Shown here: one piece after another, positions 18,846 to 26,228 of the stretch | Layout: every line of letters begins with the position of its first letter | Numbering within the stretch: position 1 is the stretch's first letter | Source: CAYMLL01 sp964390645 | Lineage (GTDB): Bacteria; Planctomycetota; UBA8108 | Reading direction: 5' to 3' | DNA length: 46,762 nucleotides | Assembly (NCBI GenBank): GCA_964390645.1 | Contig: CAYMLL010000019.1 | Coordinates: 1-46,762 of the forward strand | The notes under the pieces: generated by a model | Database searches by the model: none | Told to the model about the DNA's origin: nothing | The model's input: the letters and a program-made list of their open reading frames with translations, nothing else | Position numbers and translations under genes: made by a program

Positions 18846-20150
18846 ATGCCCACAGCGACGACGAGACGACGATTCCTCGAGACGGGCGCGCTCGCCGCGA
18901 CGAGCACCCTCCTCGGCGGCTTCCGGATCCTGCAGGCCGGTCCGCCGCCGAGTGAGAAGCTCAACATCGGGATCATCGGTTGCGGCGGCAAGGGCTGGAG
19001 TGACCTCGGTGGAGTGCGCTCGGAGAACATCGTCGCGCTCTGCGATGTCGACGACCGTCGCGCCGCGAACGCGTTCAAGGAGTTCCGGAGCGTGAGTCGC
19101 TATCGTGACTATCGCGTCATGCTCGAGAAGGAGAAGAGCCTCGATGCGGTCACCGTCTCGACGCCGGACCACCACCACGCACCCGCGAGTCTGGCCGCGA
19201 TGACCCTCGGAAAGCACGTCTACTGCCAGAAGCCGCTGACCCACTCGATCTTCGAGGCGCGACGCATGCAGGAGGTCGCGAAGCGCCACAATGTCGCGAC
19301 CCAGATGGGCAACCAGGGACACTCCGAGCACGGCTCGCGGCGCATGGTCGAGCTCATCCGGGCCGGCACGCTCGGCGATGTGCGAGAGGTCCACGTCTGG
19401 ACCGACCGACCGATCTGGCCGCAGGGCCTGCAGCGTCCGAAGAACAAGCCGCCGGTTCCGGTGGGAGTCGACTGGGATCTCTGGCTCGGTCCGGCGCCCG
19501 CGCGCCCCTTCCACAACGCCTACGTGCCGTTCAAGTGGCGCGGATGGTGGGACTTCGGCACCGGAGCACTCGGCGACATGGCGTGCCACAACTGGGACAT
19601 CGCGTTCTGGGCGCTCGATCTCGGCTCGCCGACGAGTGTCGAGGCGAAGAGCTCGAAGGTCTTCGTCGACACGGCGCCTGCATGGAGCGTCATCCGTTAC
19701 CGGTTCCCCGCTCGCGGGGACCTGCCGCCGGTCACACTGACGTGGTACGACGGCAAGAAGCTGCCGCCAAGGGAGCTCTTCGAGGGCGAGACGCCCACAG
19801 GAAACGGCTCGATCGTCGTCGGCGACAAAGGGAAGCTCTACGTGCCGCACTACTGGGGCGACGGGATCCTGCTCCCCAAGAAGGAGTTCGCGGGCTTCGA
19901 GGCGCCGGAGCCGACACTGCCGCGGTCGCCTGGTCACTACAAGGAGTTCATCACCGCGTGCAAGGGTGGCCCGGCCGCAATGTCGAGCTTCGACTACTCC
20001 GGTCCACTGACGGAGGCGGTGCTCCTCGGCAACCTTGCGGTGCGCACCGGCGAGAAGATCGTCTGGGACGCGAAGAGGCTGAAGGCCGTCGGCTGTCCAC
20101 GAGCGAACGCGTTCATCCGCCGTGAATACCGGGGAAGCTACCCGAGCTGA
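18846..20150 (+). CDS. Gfo/Idh/MocA family oxidoreductase, Tat-exported
   Basis: This is a 434-aa exported relative of glucose-fructose oxidoreductase. A twin-arginine signal (TTRRRFLETGALAATSTLLGG) precedes the Rossmann loop IGIIGCGGKGW (41-51). The active-site motif is QKP (128-130) in place of the usual EKP, as in many planctomycete members. PDHHHAP and GALGDMACHNWDIAFWAL are further family signatures. I prefer ATG 18846 because GGAG lies nine bases upstream and the Tat motif then sits at residues 6-10; ATG 18831 would add five residues. It is divergent from the PSCyt1 gene, with 166 bp between starts. It likely acts on sugars in the periplasm with tightly bound cofactor; the substrate is unknown. 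Confidence 0.94.
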   Translation: MPTATTRRRFLETGALAATSTLLGGFRILQAGPPPSEKLNIGIIGCGGKGWSDLGGVRSENIVALCDVDDRRAANAFKEFRSVSRYRDYRVMLEKEKSLDAVTVSTPDHHHAPASLAAMTLGKHVYCQKPLTHSIFEARRMQEVAKRHNVATQMGNQGHSEHGSRRMVELIRAGTLGDVREVHVWTDRPIWPQGLQRPKNKPPVPVGVDWDLWLGPAPARPFHNAYVPFKWRGWWDFGTGALGDMACHNWDIAFWALDLGSPTSVEAKSSKVFVDTAPAWSVIRYRFPARGDLPPVTLTWYDGKKLPPRELFEGETPTGNGSIVVGDKGKLYVPHYWGDGILLPKKEFAGFEAPEPTLPRSPGHYKEFITACKGGPAAMSSFDYSGPLTEAVLLGNLAVRTGEKIVWDAKRLKAVGCPRANAFIRREYRGSYPS

Positions 20151-20225
20151 CCCCGTCCCTCGGCAGCCGAGACGTCACCGGCAGCCAATTCGGGCCATGA
20201 CAACTCACCGCAAGGGGCCTCCGCG

Positions 20226-20240
20226 GGTCGCCCTGCGACC
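20226..20240. terminator. Small hairpin between convergent genes
   Basis: A perfect inverted repeat GGTCGC-CCT-GCGACC lies between the stops at 20150 (plus) and 20250 (minus). It could serve either strand as a terminator, but no T-run is present. Confidence 0.35.
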
Positions 20241-20249
20241 GCCATCCCG

Positions 20250-20843
20250 TTAGCGACCTGACGCTGCGGGCTCCTTACTTGCTGCCTCGACGACACGACC
20301 GCTCATCAGGCCGCCGACGTCCTTGCCGAACCAGACGCCGCTGTAGAAGCCACCGTAGACCATGACGCGGGCGGTGTAGGGACCCACCCCGAGCGCCGGC
20401 ACGCCCCAGTTTGTCACCTGAATCGTCGGCGTGTCCCCGGCCCACATGACGTCGACCTTCACCGGCACGGTGAAGTCCTTGTTGCCGTACTGGATGCGCG
20501 CCTGGATGAGCCACTTGCCGTCGGCGAGCTTCTTCACCTCACCGAGCGTGTACGACTCGGCGCTCTCCGGACCGATCTTGTCGCCGCGAATCAACCGCCA
20601 CATTCCGGCGAGCGTCGCGTTGGTCATGGTCGCGGCGAACTCCTTCTCGAGCTTCGCTCGTGTCCCGACAGCCTCGTTCGCCTCTGGCGCGCGATCGCCC
20701 CTCCGAGGCTGCTCGCTCCGCGGTCCCTCGCTCTGCGACCTGGTGTCCTCGTCGCTCCCGTTCGACCGGACTGTCGATACGCTGCAAAGCGCCACCAGCG
20801 CCAGGGCCGTCGAGATGCCCACGAGACGGGATCGGTTCCTCAT
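20250..20843 (-). CDS. Small secreted protein, unknown family
   Basis: I do not recognise this 197-aa protein. ATG 20843 has AAGGAG ten bases upstream and opens a signal peptide (RNRSRLVGISTALALVALCSVSTV). A low-complexity charged linker (about 28-62) leads to a compact domain: MTNATLAGMWRLIRGDKI, SYTLGEVKKLADGKWLIQAR, PVKVDVMWAGDTPTIQVTNWGVPALGVGPYTARVMVYGGFYSGVW, rich in beta-strand pattern with conserved-looking Trp and Gly. The frame is open to 20945, but the ribosome site and signal peptide decide the start. It is convergent with the Tat-exported oxidoreductase and divergent from the TolC-like gene. A secreted lipocalin/beta-sandwich-like role is possible but unproven. Confidence 0.72.
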   Translation of the reverse strand: MRNRSRLVGISTALALVALCSVSTVRSNGSDEDTRSQSEGPRSEQPRRGDRAPEANEAVGTRAKLEKEFAATMTNATLAGMWRLIRGDKIGPESAESYTLGEVKKLADGKWLIQARIQYGNKDFTVPVKVDVMWAGDTPTIQVTNWGVPALGVGPYTARVMVYGGFYSGVWFGKDVGGLMSGRVVEAASKEPAASGR

Positions 20844-21041
20844 CTTGATCTTGCTCCTTCTTGAGTCGCTCACACGAACGCTGCCCTCCCACAAGGCCGA
20901 CGTCCAGGTCAGAATACGTGCCTCCCGGAACGCGATCAAGGACACGGCGAAAGCGCGTCATATTGATCTGGGCCGTCTCACGGTTCTCCGTTAGGGTGTA
21001 GTTTCCATTCCGGCCTTCCGAGAAGAAGCAGCGTCGAGACC

Positions 21042-22628
21042 GTGAGAATGAAGCGGATCCCCAGAGGACTCGTGGGCGCTTGCCTGATACCGGCAGTGTG
21101 CGTGTTGCCGGCATGCCTCCAGCCCGAGCGGCTCGACGCCACCAGCACGAGAGACCACTTCGCCCCTGCTGCGGACCGAGGCGGCGGGTCCGACGAGTCC
21201 GTCCCGGCGGGCGACGCGGTTCCTGTCGATCACCCGGACATTCTCAACGTCGAGAACATCATTCAGCTCGTCTTCTCACGCAGCGCCAGTGTCACCGCAG
21301 CGCGCGAGGAGATGCTCGCGTCGCAGCTCGGTCTCGAGGAGTTCCGGCGCAACCTCGACCGCTTGGAGCCCTTCGTCGAAACGCGTGCCGACCTCTCCGA
21401 TTTCCCGAATCGCTCCGGCGCTTTCGGTCACCAGGTCGAGGCCGTCGTCGGCGTGCAGAAGGAGACCTTCGAAGGTGCGGTGCTGCGCACCGAAGTCGGC
21501 GGTGCCATGTCACGCTTTCTCATCGATCATCAGATGCTCTCGAGCGGGGAGTTCGTCGAAGACGGCTCGGGAGTGCTCATGCGGGCGCGCTTCGAGGCTC
21601 CGTTCTTCGGCTCTCGACGACGGCAAAATCGCGTCATCGCCCAGGCCTTCCAGAAGTCCACGGCGCGCAAAGCTCAACTCGACTATCTCGACGACTACCG
21701 CAACTTCGTCGACAACGCGCTGAGCTACTACATCTCCATCGTCTACCACGAGCGTCTCGTGGCCGCGTACCGGAGCCACATCGACGACCTCGACGCGCTG
21801 CTGGCCGAGAACAACCTCGAGGACGTCGACAGAGAAGTCATCGAATCCCAGAAGTTCGCCGCCGAATTCCAGCGTGATGCATACCGGACCAGCGGACAGG
21901 AGACGCGGACGATTCTCTTCGCCGAGCTCGCGATCCCGCCGGACGCCGAGGTCGAGCTCGAAAAGCGGCCTTACCGTCTCAGCGACTACGCCGTCGACGC
22001 GAAGGACTCGACGCAGCTCGGCGAGTTGATCGCCCGGGCTCGCCAGAACAACCCGACGTTCACCGTCCTGGCGGACGCGATCGCCAACACCGAGCTCCAG
22101 CGTCAGCAGGCGATCGACGGCAGCCTTGATGTCACCACCTACCTCGAAGGCACGATCTTCCCGCTCGGGTCAGCGACCTTCGACGACCGTCTCGACGGCT
22201 GGTCCGTCGGAGGCGGCGTCGTCGTCAGGCTCAACGACCGCCGCGTGTTGAACGCAACGCGCCTGAAGGCCGAGGCCGAGATCCGCCAGTTTCGCGCCGC
22301 GACCGAGGCGGAGGAGATCCTCATGCGCCGGCGCATCGCCATCGAAACGCAGGGCCTCGTCGACCTCGACGAGCACCGCAAGAAGCTGGACTCGACGCGC
22401 CGCAAGCAGGCCACCGTGTGGTCCCGCCAGCGCGCCGAGTACCTCGCCGGCAGGGTCAACGTCAATCAGGTGCTGCAAGCGCGCCGCGATCTGCGCTCGA
22501 CCGATGTCGAGCTGGCGCAGAACACCTACGGCTCCGAGAGCCGCGAGCGCCGGCTGAAGGGCGCGCTCGGGGTTATCTACGACGTCGTCGGGCTCGACAT
22601 CCACAGCGCGACACCGCCCACGGATTGA
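21042..22628 (+). CDS. TolC-like outer-membrane efflux lipoprotein
   Basis: This is a 528-aa protein with the length and heptad-rich alpha-helical pattern of the outer membrane factor (OEP/TolC) family. The signal peptide ends in a lipobox (VLPAC), so the protein is probably lipid-anchored. Two similar halves are visible, each with long helices (AREEMLASQLGLEEFRRNL; RLKAEAEIRQFRAATEAEE) and transmembrane-strand-like segments between them. The final YLAGRVNVNQVLQARRDLRSTDVELAQ is the characteristic last helix. The track of this frame starts at GTG 21042; the ATG at 21048 is equally plausible. No inner-membrane pump or adaptor gene is adjacent, so its partner is elsewhere. Confidence 0.82.
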   Translation: MRMKRIPRGLVGACLIPAVCVLPACLQPERLDATSTRDHFAPAADRGGGSDESVPAGDAVPVDHPDILNVENIIQLVFSRSASVTAAREEMLASQLGLEEFRRNLDRLEPFVETRADLSDFPNRSGAFGHQVEAVVGVQKETFEGAVLRTEVGGAMSRFLIDHQMLSSGEFVEDGSGVLMRARFEAPFFGSRRRQNRVIAQAFQKSTARKAQLDYLDDYRNFVDNALSYYISIVYHERLVAAYRSHIDDLDALLAENNLEDVDREVIESQKFAAEFQRDAYRTSGQETRTILFAELAIPPDAEVELEKRPYRLSDYAVDAKDSTQLGELIARARQNNPTFTVLADAIANTELQRQQAIDGSLDVTTYLEGTIFPLGSATFDDRLDGWSVGGGVVVRLNDRRVLNATRLKAEAEIRQFRAATEAEEILMRRRIAIETQGLVDLDEHRKKLDSTRRKQATVWSRQRAEYLAGRVNVNQVLQARRDLRSTDVELAQNTYGSESRERRLKGALGVIYDVVGLDIHSATPPTD

Positions 22629-22640
22629 CCGACCCTGACC

Positions 22641-22667
22641 GACGCGACCGACGCGACGGACGCGACG
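22641..22667. repeat. 9-bp unit repeated three times
   Basis: GACGCGACC, GACGCGACG and GACGCGACG follow one another directly after the stop of the TolC-like gene. Confidence 0.8.
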
Positions 22668-22700
22668 CAGAGGCGGACCCGGAGTCGGCCTGTCAGCCAC

Positions 22701-22896
22701 GCCATCCTGGCAGACTCCGGCCCGGAATCCCGGGTCGATCGGGGCCGTCACCTCCCGCCCCGGAGTCGTTCATGGCCCTTGTCTGCCGCGCCATTTTGGC
22801 AGATCCCTGCCCGGAATCCCGGGTCGATCGGGGCCGTCACCTCCCGCCCCGGAGTCGTTCATGGCCCTTCGGGTCTGTCATCACCGCCATAATGGC
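22701..22896. repeat. Minisatellite-like array, two full units and one partial
   Basis: A 61-bp segment (22720-22780) recurs identically at 22809-22869, a period of 89 bp. Each unit is preceded by an 11-bp palindrome of the form GCCATnnTGGC: GCCATCCTGGC (22701-22711), GCCATTTTGGC (22790-22800) and GCCATAATGGC (22886-22896). The third lies 96 bp after the second and has no following core. The core also contains CCCGG-AATC-CCGGG, an internal hairpin. Only 250 bp separate the array from hsp20. Confidence 0.9.
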
Positions 22897-22931
22897 ACTC
22901 CAGAGGCCGCGAGTGACGCCGCACGCGCGCC

Positions 22932-22957
22932 TTGCAAGAGACATAAACCGTTATGAT
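22932..22957 (+). promoter_or_regulatory. Candidate hsp20 promoter
   Basis: TATGAT (22952-22957, 5/6 match to the -10 consensus) lies in a conspicuous AT-rich pocket, with TTGCAA at 22932-22937. The spacing of 14 is short for sigma-70, so an alternative sigma factor is possible. Its location directly upstream of the leader fits hsp20. Confidence 0.35.
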
Positions 22958-22968
22958 ACAGGTTGTTG

Positions 22969-22982
22969 TCGCACTTTTGCGA
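22969..22982. promoter_or_regulatory. Palindrome at the expected hsp20 transcription start (putative operator)
   Basis: TCGCA-CTTT-TGCGA is a perfect 5-bp inverted repeat with a 4-base centre, 11 bp after the TATGAT box. It does not match CIRCE or HAIR consensus sequences. Confidence 0.4.
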
Positions 22983-23145
22983 GGTTTGGAACGGCTCTTG
23001 CTCTCTTCGAACGTCGAGCGTCCCACCGAGGGCAGCCCATCGGCCCCCGATAGCCCGTCGCGACGCGACCCCGGGGAGGAGCGACGGAAGGACCGATGGC
23101 CCACGAGTGATCCCCGGAAAGAGCCACCCGAAAGGAGACCCGATC

Positions 23146-23609
23146 ATGTCGAAACGAACCCCCGCGACNNNNNNNNNNCGTTCACCTCCTTCGAGAAGCA
23201 TGTCGGCGATCTGATGTCCAGCTTCCTCGGAAGCTCGCCGCTGGCGTCCTACCCGGACGGCAGCGTCGGACTCGCCGCGTTCACTCCGAGAGTCGATCTC
23301 ATCGAGAACGAGACCTCGGTGACCTTGACCGCCGAGCTCCCCGGTGTGGAGGAGAAGGATATCGAGCTTACCGTGACCCCGGACAGCCTCGTCCTTCGCG
23401 GCGAGAAGAGCGAGGAGAAGCGCCAGGAGAAGGACGAGGCCTACCGTGTCGAGCGTGCCTTCGGAAGCTTCGAGCGCACCTTTACGCTGTCGGGAGACGT
23501 CCTCGCCGACGAGGTCAAGGCGACCTTCTCCAACGGCGTGCTGAAGGTCGTCCTCCCGAAGGCCGACCCGAAAGCGTCGCACCGGCGCATCGAGATCGAG
23601 AAGAAGTGA
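23146..23609 (+). CDS. hsp20: Hsp20/alpha-crystallin small heat-shock protein, broken by an assembly gap
   Basis: This is an ATP-independent holdase chaperone of about 150 aa. The ATG at 23146 has AAAGGAG eight bases upstream and begins MSKRTPA, then meets ten Ns. The rest (from about 23181, in another frame) reads FTSFEKHVGDLMSSFLG, then the alpha-crystallin domain (RVDLIENETSVTLTAELPGV, VTPDSLVLRGEKSEEK, YRVERAFGSFERTFTLSGDV). It finishes with the conserved NGVLKVVLPK and a basic C-terminus. The frame mismatch is explained by the arbitrary gap length. An alternative open frame from 22953 through the leader has no family similarity at its start. The long repeat-rich leader suggests heat or stress control. 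Confidence 0.93.
23169..23178. other. Assembly gap (10 N) inside hsp20
   Basis: Ten Ns fall seven codons after the hsp20 start. Flanking frames do not agree, so the true gap length differs from 10. Confidence 0.98.
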
Positions 23610-24239
23610 CTCCCGGCTAGCAGCCCGGTGAAAACACCAATTCCGCGCGAGGGCGACCGTCCTGCCCGAGCTCCTCGTTACCCGGGCTCGACAGTGCACT
23701 CCGTCGCCCGCGTTCCGGCGTCGCGATCTCAGAGGAAGTGACTCGCCTTCGCATCCGGAGCACCTCTTCAACAGGCTGTCAGCGTCCACACGGTCGATGT
23801 CTTGCCCGCCGTCCCGGAGATTCTCTCCTTTTTCCGGGGCGGTGGGATTCTCCCTGCGGACTTCTTCCTCCGAGTCCCGGACGCGCGACGGAATTCTCTC
23901 GTCGGCTTCGCCCGTCCCCCACCCGACCGGACCCGGGCTCCTTCCGTCGAAGACCGACCGGGCACCCCGTTCGCCCGGTGGGCTCCCACGGACCACCTTC
24001 AGAAGCCCCGACGGCAGCACGAGTCCCGCCCGGATCTCGTCGAGCTTCACGAGCGGGCGTCAGATTGCATCGACCGCCGTGCGATCGAACGTCGACGCCC
24101 GGAGGCATCGTCGGTCGAGACCTCGATCAGCGCGATGATTTGCCGACGGTCGCCACACAGACTCGCGCACGACAAGGCCCGCCCTTATCATGACATCCCG
24201 ACCCTGCTGCCGGCGAGCACCTGTCCGGAGGACGATGGG
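23610..24239. other. Gene-free stretch downstream of hsp20
   Basis: This 630-bp interval contains copy B of the dispersed repeat and otherwise only unsupported open frames. A long minus-strand frame (22881-24050) crosses hsp20 antisense and an N gap and was not accepted. The last 60 bp must hold the start region of the vWA gene. Confidence 0.6.
23687..23780 (+). repeat. Dispersed intergenic repeat, copy B
   Basis: It aligns ungapped to 7550-7643 at roughly 69% identity. It begins 77 bp after the hsp20 stop. The sequence just upstream (TCCTCGTTACC) also resembles that near copy A (TCCTCGTCACC), so the element may be longer with an indel. Confidence 0.6.
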
Positions 24240-25568
24240 ATGAAGCCAAGGAGTCTCGCTTTCGCGTTCGTATTCCTGGCGCTCACGCCTGGCGCCGCCG
24301 ATGTCAGCTCCCGGACCATCCGCGGTTACGAGCGGGAGCTCGAGGTTCTGCTGAAGACCGGCAACACGGTCGACCTCGAGGACTTCATCGTCAAAGTCGG
24401 CGAGCTCGACCACCCGAGGATCGCAGTGCTCCTGCCGTCCGCCGGAGCCATGCTTCCCTCGGCGACGAACTACAAGCGCGCGGTCGAGGCGATCAAGAGC
24501 CTCCGGAACACCGAGTCGATCGATGCGCTCATCAAGCACGTCGGGAAGTCGAAGACGAGCTACCAGCAGAAGGTGCTCGTCCTCGAGGCCTTCAGCTTTC
24601 GCCGGGACCCGGCGAGCCTTGCGTGCCTCGTCGACCACGTCGGCCACAAGATCGTCCATGTGCGCCTCATGGCGATCCGCAGCGCGCTCGTCCGGCCCAC
24701 CAAGGAGATGGTGCCGGCCCTGATCGACGCCGTGAACTCGCATGAGAAGAGTCGCGACCTGACGTGGCTCGAGGCGCGAGAGAGCCTCCTGTCCATCACC
24801 GGCCAGGATCTCGACAGCTCCGTCGACTGGCGGAAGTGGTGGGAGGGCAACCGCGAAGGTTTCGACCCGGAGACCGTGGGCAAGGAAACCGGCAAGACTC
24901 GTGTCATCGTCGACAGGAAGAAGAAGGCGGTCGAGTTCTTCGGTACGGAGATCTTTAGCCGCAACGTACTCTTCGTCATCGACGTCTCCGGCAGCATGAT
25001 CAAGTACGATGAGGGGGATTACCGCGGACGCAAGGTCGAGGAAGAACGCCGACGGATGCGGCGCGCGAAGATACAGCTGTCAAGGGCGGTCAAGATGCTG
25101 CCACGCTCGGCACGCTTCAACATCATCGCGTTCTCGGACAAGGTCGTTCCCTGGCAGAGAGCGCTGAAAAAGGCAAGCGGAAGATCCGTCGCCAGCGCAC
25201 TGAGATTCGTCAACGAGTTCCTCGCCCACGGAGCGACGCACACCGACGAAGCGATGGCGATGGCCTTCAGCGACCACAACGTCGACACGATCGTCCTGCT
25301 GTCCGACGGGGCGCCGATGAAGCGCGACGCTCGTCTTCCCCGACCGGTCATCGACCGGACCCTCGAGTTCGTGCGCGATCGGAACGCGTCGCGCAAGGTC
25401 CGCATCAGCACATTCGGCTTCGAGGGAGTGGGCCAGTGGCCCGCGAAGGCGCCGGGTCTGCCACCGGGACCGAAGCCACAGCCTCCTCCGGATGACGTCG
25501 CAGCGTTCATCGACTTCATGAAGACGCTCGCCAGGGAGAACCGCGGAGTCTACCGCGCGATCCAGTGA
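24240..25568 (+). CDS. Secreted HEAT-like plus von Willebrand factor A protein
   Basis: This 442-aa protein has a signal peptide (RSLAFAFVFLALTPGAA). An alpha-helical, HEAT-repeat-like region covers about 25-185 (YQQKVLVLEAFSFRRDPASL, VRLMAIRSALVRPTKEMVPAL). A VDWRKWWEGN linker typical of planctomycete proteins follows at 195-205. The vWA domain has a complete MIDAS: DVSGSM with D248, S250 and S252, the downstream Thr in GATHTDEA and Asp in LLSDGAP. The ATG at 24240 follows GGAGG by eight bases; the frame open to 23802 lacks a signal. It likely binds a protein ligand through a divalent metal. Its stop overlaps the next start by four bases. Confidence 0.9.
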   Translation: MKPRSLAFAFVFLALTPGAADVSSRTIRGYERELEVLLKTGNTVDLEDFIVKVGELDHPRIAVLLPSAGAMLPSATNYKRAVEAIKSLRNTESIDALIKHVGKSKTSYQQKVLVLEAFSFRRDPASLACLVDHVGHKIVHVRLMAIRSALVRPTKEMVPALIDAVNSHEKSRDLTWLEARESLLSITGQDLDSSVDWRKWWEGNREGFDPETVGKETGKTRVIVDRKKKAVEFFGTEIFSRNVLFVIDVSGSMIKYDEGDYRGRKVEEERRRMRRAKIQLSRAVKMLPRSARFNIIAFSDKVVPWQRALKKASGRSVASALRFVNEFLAHGATHTDEAMAMAFSDHNVDTIVLLSDGAPMKRDARLPRPVIDRTLEFVRDRNASRKVRISTFGFEGVGQWPAKAPGLPPGPKPQPPPDDVAAFIDFMKTLARENRGVYRAIQ

Positions 25569-26188
25569 AGCTGCTGACCAGAACGACGCTCGAGGAGGGC
25601 GCTCGCGCGCTCCGCCGACAGGATCCGCGACTCGGCAAATGGATCGACCGCATCGGACCGCTCGCCCTGCGCCGTCAACGACACCACTTCAGCGCTCTCT
25701 GCCGCACGATCTGCTCACAACAGCTCGGGAAGAGAGCCGCGGAGACGATCTACGGACGCTTTGCGGAGCTCTTCGCGCCCGGGACCAGGCCAGGCCCTGA
25801 GCGACTTCTGGAGCTGAGCACACGGGAGCTACGCGAGTGCGGTCTGTCCGGCCGCAAGGCCGAGTACCTGCGCGCACTCGCGAGGGAGTTCCACGAAGGT
25901 CGGCTCGGCCGAATGAAGTTCTCGCTCCTGGACGACCGGCAGATCATCGATGCCCTTGTGGAGGTCCCCGGCATCGGTGTCTGGACCGCCGAGATGTTCC
26001 TGATCTTCTCTGTCGGGCGTGCAGACGTCTTCAGCGTCGGTGACCTCGTGCTGCGCAAGGGGGTAGAGCGGGTCGTCGGCCGCAAGATGACGCACCGCGA
26101 GATCGAGAAGGCGGCCGAGCTCTGGTCACCCCATCGCAGTGTCGCGTGCCTGTACCTGTGGAAGATCGCTGACCAACGTGGAGACTGA
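25565..26188 (+). CDS. AlkA-type 3-methyladenine DNA glycosylase (HhH-GPD)
   Basis: This is a 207-aa base-excision repair enzyme that removes alkylated purines. It has the helix-hairpin-helix LVEVPGIGVWTAEMFL (131-146) and the catalytic aspartate in SVGDLVLRKG (Asp160). Upstream it carries HHFSALCRTICSQQLGKRAA, the AlkA signature region with QQL. It starts at GTG 25565 in a GTGA overlap with the stop of the vWA gene, so the two are translationally coupled despite unrelated locations and roles. It lacks the N-terminal AlkA domain of E. coli AlkA, as in short bacterial members. Confidence 0.92.
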   Translation: MKLLTRTTLEEGARALRRQDPRLGKWIDRIGPLALRRQRHHFSALCRTICSQQLGKRAAETIYGRFAELFAPGTRPGPERLLELSTRELRECGLSGRKAEYLRALAREFHEGRLGRMKFSLLDDRQIIDALVEVPGIGVWTAEMFLIFSVGRADVFSVGDLVLRKGVERVVGRKMTHREIEKAAELWSPHRSVACLYLWKIADQRGD

Positions 26189-26228
26189 GAGGCGACACCG
26201 CTGACCCTCCACGGTGCCCCCCGGCTGC

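Larger units (their letters stand above)
22629..23145. other. Gene-free, repeat-rich leader between the TolC-like gene and hsp20
   Basis: This 517-bp stretch holds, in order, a 9-bp triplicate, three repeat units with a palindromic GCCATnnTGGC core, an AT-rich pocket with a TATGAT box and a palindrome, and an hsp20 leader of roughly 180 bases. No convincing gene was seen. Confidence 0.8.

Noticed and set aside
22704..22814. Sigma-54 promoters at the TGGCA boxes
   Set aside because: The -12 GC element is off by one base in both full copies, so the spacing rule is not met.
22701..22896. CRISPR array
   Set aside because: Only two full units of about 89 bp, with a 61-bp identical core and no short repeat/unique spacer pattern or cas genes.
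22881..24050. 389-codon minus-strand open frame
   Set aside because: It crosses the N gap and the hsp20 gene antisense, and has no recognised domain.
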